The notes beneath the pieces were generated by a model. The model did not search any database. It was not told the origin of the DNA and saw only the letters and a program-made list of their open reading frames with translations. Source: Oceanospirillales bacterium (lineage in GTDB: Bacteria; Pseudomonadota; Gammaproteobacteria; Pseudomonadales; Balneatricaceae). Taken from it: a DNA stretch of 36,873 nt. Below, in pieces: positions 33,195 to 36,873 of the stretch. Both the position numbers and the translations under genes were made by a program. The stretch spans positions 1 to 36,873 of the forward strand of contig JAAEYW010000036.1 in the NCBI GenBank assembly GCA_018223185.1, written 5' to 3'. The first letter of the stretch is position 1. Each line of letters opens with the position of its first letter.

Positions 33195-34118
33195 ATGAGA
33201 AAAGGTGTGATGCGTCCCGGACATATACAGATCCGGGTTTTGGATGTTGAAGAGGCTCTGAAACACTACCGTGATCTGATGGGCCTGATTGAAGTTGAGC
33301 GTGATAGTCAGGGACGGGCTTATCTTAAGGGCTGGACCGAAGTGGATAAGTTCTCTGTTGTCCTGCGGGAAGCCGATGAGCCGGGTATGGATTTTGTTGG
33401 CTATAAAGTGCTGGATAACCAGACGCTGGCAAAACTGCACGGTGAACTGATTGAGTATGGCTGCAATGTTGAAGAGATTCCTGCGGGCGAGCTGAACGGT
33501 TGTGGTCGTCGTATTCGTTTTGATTCTCCTACCGGCCATATGTTTGAGATCTTTGCCGAGAAAGAACAAACCGGTAAATGGGGATTGTCAAACGTTAACC
33601 CTGAAGCCTGGCCCCGTGGTCTGACCGGTATGAAAGCGACTCGCTTTGACCACTGTCTGCTGTATGGACCAAACATCGCAGGCACTCTGGATCTGTTCCG
33701 TAATGTGTTGGGCTTTGAGTTGGCTGAGCAGGTGCTGGATCCGGAAGGAACCCGTATTGCCGGATTCCTGACCGTTGGTATGAAGGCCCATGATGTTGCA
33801 TTTATTGAGTGCCCTGAGCCGGGTAAATTCCATCATGCCTCTTTCTTCCTCGAAACCTGGGAAGATGTGTTGCGCGCTGCCGACCTTATCTCCATGGAGG
33901 ATGTTTCTCTGGATATCGGCCCAACCCGTCACGGCCTGACCCATGGTAAGACAATCTACTTCTTCGACCCGTCCGGTAACCGTTCAGAGGTATTCTGTGG
34001 TGGTGATTATCACTATCCCGATCATGAGCCGGTCACCTGGAAAGCAGAAGATCTGGGTAAGGCTATTTTCTATCATGACCGCGTCCTGAATGAACGTTTC
34101 CTGAGTGTTTTGACTTAA
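33195..34118 (+). CDS. dmpB: Catechol 2,3-dioxygenase (DmpB/XylE)
   Basis: This 307-residue class I extradiol dioxygenase cleaves catechol to 2-hydroxymuconic semialdehyde with Fe(II). The three iron ligands are at their canonical numbers: H153 (FDHCLLYG), H214 (KFHHASFF) and E265 ([12 protein letters not shown]). Other family markers are [13 protein letters not shown] at the N terminus and [17 protein letters not shown] near residue 247. The start has AGGAAAGTGAG just upstream. The stop TAA (34116-34118) lies inside the first unit of a 14-bp tandem repeat that fills the start of the spacer. Confidence 0.97.
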   Translation: MRKGVMRPGHIQIRVLDVEEALKHYRDLMGLIEVERDSQGRAYLKGWTEVDKFSVVLREADEPGMDFVGYKVLDNQTLAKLHGELIEYGCNVEEIPAGELNGCGRRIRFDSPTGHMFEIFAEKEQTGKWGLSNVNPEAWPRGLTGMKATRFDHCLLYGPNIAGTLDLFRNVLGFELAEQVLDPEGTRIAGFLTVGMKAHDVAFIECPEPGKFHHASFFLETWEDVLRAADLISMEDVSLDIGPTRHGLTHGKTIYFFDPSGNRSEVFCGGDYHYPDHEPVTWKAEDLGKAIFYHDRVLNERFLSVLT

Positions 34119-34195
34119 GAGCTTTGACTTAAGAGCTTTGACTTAAGAGTTCTGATTTAAAGAGCTCTGAGTTGAGAGCTCTGATTTAAGTGATC
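34111..34195. repeat. 14-bp tandem repeat overlapping the dmpB stop codon
   Basis: Six units lie at 34111-34124, 34125-34138, 34139-34152, 34153-34167, 34168-34181 and 34182-34195. The first two are identical (TGACTTAAGAGCTT). The others drift: TGACTTAAGAGTTC, TGATTTAAAGAGCTC, TGAGTTGAGAGCTC, TGATTTAAGTGATC. The first unit holds the last base pairs of the coding region plus the stop. Divergence rises with distance from the gene. Confidence 0.93.
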
Positions 34196-34215
34196 AGTCC
34201 CGATAATTAAAAAAA

Positions 34216-34276
34216 GGCCGCTCTGTTCTCCGAACATAAACGGAGTGGCCATGTGTGGCGGAGTGACTATCCCGCC
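34216..34276 (+). other. Hairpins in the dmpB-dmpC spacer
   Basis: GGCCGCTC (34216-34223) can pair with GAGTGGCC (34243-34250). Alternatively CTCCG (34228-34232) pairs with CGGAG (34241-34245). A further repeat TGGCGG...CCGCCA lies at about 34256-34276. No T run follows, so termination is unlikely; processing or stability control is possible. Confidence 0.5.
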
Positions 34277-34355
34277 AAATATAGTTCTATTGTCTGTGGT
34301 TCTTTAAAGCTGCGAGTGCCAGACAGATTTACCTCTGAGATTAGCGAGTACAGCC

Positions 34356-35816
34356 ATGCACGAATTTAAAAACTTTATTAATGGTGAATTTGTCACCAAT
34401 GCCAGCGGTAAGACCTTTGAAAACCGTAACCCTGTCGATAACAGCCTGCTGGGCAGGGTTCATGAAGCGGGTCAGCCTGAGGTGGATGCAGCGGTGAAAG
34501 CCGCCAAGGCAGCGATGAAAGGCCCCTGGGGCAAAATGACTCAGGCTGAGCGGATCAAACTGCTGGATAAAGTGGCCAGCCGTATCAATGAGCGTTTTGA
34601 TGAGTTTCTCGATGCTGAGTGTAAAGACACCGGTAAGCCACACAAAATTGCCTCCCATATCGATATTCCCCGGGGTGCGGCAAATTTTAAGGCGTTTTCC
34701 GAAACCCTGGCGAACCACCCCACCGAAGCGTTCAAACTGGATACGCCGGATGGTCGTGGTGCGCTCAACTATGGTCACCGTACCCCTAAAGGGGTGATCG
34801 CCGTGATCAGCCCCTGGAACCTGCCGCTGCTGCTGATGACCTGGAAAGTCGGTCCGGCACTGGCCTGTGGTAACACCGTGGTGGTTAAGCCTTCCGAGGA
34901 AACCCCGGCCACTGCAACCCTGCTGGGTGAGGTGATGAACGAGTGTGGCGTGCCTGAGGGGGTTTATAACGTGGTACATGGTTTTGGTCCTGACTCGGCC
35001 GGCGCCTACCTGACCGAACACCCGGATGTGAATGCCATTACCTTTACCGGTGAAACCCGTACCGGCGAGATCATCATGCGCGCGGCTTCTGTGGGCCTTC
35101 GCAATATCTCTCTGGAGTGCGGTGGTAAGAACCCGGGTATTGTTTTTGCCGACTGCGATATGGACAAAGCGATCGAAGGCACGATGCGCTCGGCATTTGT
35201 TAATTGTGGCCAGGTTTGTCTGGGTACCGAGCGTGTGTATGTCGAACGTCCGATCTTTGAGGAGTTTGTACAGCGCCTGAAAGAGGGCGTTGAAAAACTC
35301 AGGCTGGGTGTGCCTGAAGACCCGGAGGTGGATTTTGGCCCGCTGGTCAGCCAGGAACACAAAGAAAAAGTGCTGTCCTATTACCGCCTGGCGGTCGAGG
35401 AGGGGGCAACGGTGGTGATCGGCGGTGGAGTCCCCGAGATGGGTGAAGCGCTGAATGCCGGCGCCTGGGTCGAACCGACCATCTGGACCGGCCTGGCCGA
35501 TGATGCCCGTGTCGTCAAAGAGGAGGTGTTTGGTCCCTGCTGTCATATCCGTCCTTTCGATACCGAAGAAGAGGTGATCGAACTGGCGAACGATACCAAA
35601 TATGGTCTGTCCGCGGCGATCTGGACAGAAAACTCCGCCCGGGCTTCCCGTGTGGCCGAAGCGATGGATGTCGGTATCGCCTGGGTGAACAGCTGGTTCC
35701 TGCGCGATCTGCGAACCGCCTTTGGTGGGGCGAAGGAATCAGGCATCGGCCGCGAAGGCGGGGTGCACGGTCTGGAATTTTATACCGAACTGAAAAATGT
35801 CTGCATCAAGCTGTAG
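34356..35816 (+). CDS. dmpC: 2-hydroxymuconic semialdehyde dehydrogenase (DmpC/XylG)
   Basis: This 486-residue NAD-dependent aldehyde dehydrogenase oxidises 2-hydroxymuconic semialdehyde to 2-hydroxymuconate (4-oxalocrotonate branch). The catalytic E254 (SLECGGKNPG) and C288 (NCGQVCLGTERVYVE) are present, together with TFTGETRTGEIIM and PWNLPLLLMTWKVGPALACGN. Length and family features match DmpC/XylG. The ribosome site is weak. The spacer from dmpB is 237 bp, unusually long for this operon. A 13-bp repeat begins at its stop codon. Confidence 0.95.
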   Translation: MHEFKNFINGEFVTNASGKTFENRNPVDNSLLGRVHEAGQPEVDAAVKAAKAAMKGPWGKMTQAERIKLLDKVASRINERFDEFLDAECKDTGKPHKIASHIDIPRGAANFKAFSETLANHPTEAFKLDTPDGRGALNYGHRTPKGVIAVISPWNLPLLLMTWKVGPALACGNTVVVKPSEETPATATLLGEVMNECGVPEGVYNVVHGFGPDSAGAYLTEHPDVNAITFTGETRTGEIIMRAASVGLRNISLECGGKNPGIVFADCDMDKAIEGTMRSAFVNCGQVCLGTERVYVERPIFEEFVQRLKEGVEKLRLGVPEDPEVDFGPLVSQEHKEKVLSYYRLAVEEGATVVIGGGVPEMGEALNAGAWVEPTIWTGLADDARVVKEEVFGPCCHIRPFDTEEEVIELANDTKYGLSAAIWTENSARASRVAEAMDVGIAWVNSWFLRDLRTAFGGAKESGIGREGGVHGLEFYTELKNVCIKL

Positions 35817-35881
35817 CCGTCAACAAGTTTAGCCAACAGTTCTGGCAAAGAACCCTGGCAACGACCTCTGGCAAAGAGAGA
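35814..35881. repeat. 13-bp tandem repeat starting at the dmpC stop codon
   Basis: Units are 35814-35829 (16 bp, starting with the stop TAG), then 13-bp units TAGCCAACAGTTC (35830), TGGCAAAGAACCC (35843), TGGCAACGACCTC (35856) and TGGCAAAGAGAGA (35869). The array fills the gap up to the ribosome-site region of dmpE. Confidence 0.75.
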
Positions 35882-35893
35882 TAGAGAACACAT

Positions 35894-36679
35894 ATGAATA
35901 AAGAACAGATACTACAGTGCGGTGATGAGCTGTATGAAGCGATGGTACAGCGACATACACTGCGTCCGTTTACTGAGCGATTTAACGATATCACCATCGA
36001 AGATGCGTATAACATCTCCCTGCGCATGATCGAACGCCGTGTGGCTGCGGGTGAGAAAATCATCGGTAAGAAGATCGGTGTAACCTCAAAAGCGGTGCAG
36101 AACATGCTCAATGTTCATCAGCCGGATTTTGGTTTCCTGACCGACTCAATGGCTTATTCTCAGGGTCAGGAGATGCCAATCAGCGAACAGTTGATACAGC
36201 CAAAAGCGGAAGGTGAGATCGCCTTTATCCTGAAAAAGGATCTACTGGGGCCCGGTATCACCAATGCTGATGTGCTGGCGGCTACCGATTGCGTGATCCC
36301 CTGTTTCGAAGTGGTCGATTCCCGGATTGAGAACTGGCAGATCAAAATTCAGGATACCGTGGCAGATAACGCCTCCTGTGGGCTGTTTATTCTTGGCGAT
36401 AAAGCGGTCGACCCACGTAAAGTTGATCTGACAACCTGCGGCATGGTGGTCGAGAAGAACGGTGCAGTGATCTCAACGGGTGCTGGTGCTGCGGCGCTGG
36501 GCAGCCCGGTGAACTGTGTTACCTGGTTAGCCAATACGCTGGGTCAGTTTGGTATCCCCCTTAAAGCCGGTGAAGTGATTCTGTCGGGCTCGCTGGTGCC
36601 TCTGGAGCCGGTTCAGGCTGGGGATTATATGAGCGTCAGTATCGGTGGTATCGGTTCTGCCTCCGTTCGCTTTGTATAA
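35894..36679 (+). CDS. dmpE: 2-hydroxypenta-2,4-dienoate (2-oxopent-4-enoate) hydratase DmpE/XylJ
   Basis: This 261-residue enzyme adds water to 2-hydroxypenta-2,4-dienoate to give 4-hydroxy-2-oxovalerate. It contains [49 protein letters not shown] and the C-terminal [14 protein letters not shown]. This pattern fits the hydratase better than the related 4-oxalocrotonate decarboxylase (DmpH), from memory of the families. It follows dmpC directly, where dmpD would normally come first. Confidence 0.92.
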   Translation: MNKEQILQCGDELYEAMVQRHTLRPFTERFNDITIEDAYNISLRMIERRVAAGEKIIGKKIGVTSKAVQNMLNVHQPDFGFLTDSMAYSQGQEMPISEQLIQPKAEGEIAFILKKDLLGPGITNADVLAATDCVIPCFEVVDSRIENWQIKIQDTVADNASCGLFILGDKAVDPRKVDLTTCGMVVEKNGAVISTGAGAAALGSPVNCVTWLANTLGQFGIPLKAGEVILSGSLVPLEPVQAGDYMSVSIGGIGSASVRFV

Positions 36680-36722
36680 CCGCTGGCAACCGCCTTTTAT
36701 TTAGAGCTTAGGGTGAAAGTAT

Positions 36723-36873
36723 ATGAGTAAGAAACTTAAAGCAGTGATTATCGGGCCGGGCAATATCGGCACTGACTTACTGGTGAAGATGCAACGTTCC
36801 GAGTGGATTGAACCGGTCTGGATGGTCGGTATTGACCCTGAATCAGATGGCCTCAAACGCGCCCGTGAGATGG
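36723..36873 (+). CDS. dmpF: Acetaldehyde dehydrogenase (acylating) DmpF/XylQ, N-terminal part
   Basis: The first 50 residues are in the window; the gene is cut by its end. They begin [20 protein letters not shown], a Rossmann NAD-binding fold with GPGNIG, then [29 protein letters not shown] (residues about 22-50), typical of DmpF. The enzyme converts acetaldehyde and CoA to acetyl-CoA and works in a channelled complex with the aldolase DmpG, expected downstream. The ribosome site AGGGTGAAAGT precedes the ATG at 36723. Confidence 0.93.
   Translation, partial: MSKKLKAVIIGPGNIGTDLLVKMQRSEWIEPVWMVGIDPESDGLKRAREM

Noticed and set aside
34341-35546. A 401-residue open frame antisense to dmpC
   Set aside because: Its sequence is the mirror of a well-supported aldehyde dehydrogenase, it has no recognisable domain, and long antisense frames are common where codon bias avoids stop codons on the other strand.

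Overview
The window reads as a chromosomal segment of a marine-type gammaproteobacterium, most likely an Oceanospirillales/Oceanospirillaceae relative (Marinobacterium, Neptunomonas or Amphritea-like). This placement is an inference from gene order (ftsA-ftsZ-lpxC-secA-argJ, then yacG-coaE-pilD-pilC-pilB/pilA, nadC, ampD-ampE), which resembles the Pseudomonas/Oceanospirillales backbone, and from a moderate G+C content. No rRNA or tRNA gene, CRISPR array, prophage or transposase gene was seen.

Layout. (1) 1-7884, plus strand: end of the division/cell-wall cluster (ftsA 3' end, ftsZ), lpxC, secA, argJ and a MutT-ThiE fusion. Strong intrinsic terminators follow lpxC and secA. (2) 7921-8427: a tandem array of paired, inverted REP-like hairpins with a period of about 110 bp. 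(3) 8509-13448, minus strand: yacG, coaE, pilD, pilC, pilB; pilA is divergent and has a possible sigma-54 promoter. (4) 14357-17534: an unknown small membrane-anchored protein, nadC, ampD, ampE. (5) 17590-21646: a ferric-iron ABC transporter with an unusual layout. fbpC is convergent with fbpB-fbpA, and each arm has a near-identical Fur-box-like 19-mer. (6) 21694-36873: rsmE, then a phenol degradation region: dmpR (sigma-54 activator), divergent dmpKLMNOP (multicomponent phenol hydroxylase), a LysR/DoxX/glutathionyl-hydroquinone reductase/LigB-dioxygenase cassette, and the meta-cleavage operon (ferredoxin, catechol 2,3-dioxygenase, 2-hydroxymuconic semialdehyde dehydrogenase, hydratase, start of acetaldehyde dehydrogenase).

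How it works together. DmpR bound to a phenol should activate sigma-54 RNA polymerase at a consensus -24/-12 promoter before dmpK. A second consensus -24/-12 promoter lies before the meta-operon ferredoxin, so the classical single dmp operon seems to be split into two units with matching promoters. Phenol is hydroxylated to catechol, cleaved at the meta position, oxidised by the dehydrogenase and carried to central metabolism. The hydrolase gene (dmpD/xylF) that usually sits between dmpC and dmpE is missing here. The inserted LysR cassette looks like a quinone/aromatic by-product handling module.

Most unusual observation. At least five intergenic spacers (pilD-coaE, pilC-pilD, after the small protein at 14716, after dmpB, and dmpC-dmpE) consist of degenerate tandem repeats of about 13-16 bp. 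In four of them the first unit contains or abuts the stop codon of the upstream gene. Each locus has its own consensus, so they look locally generated rather than dispersed. I know of no named element class that fits.
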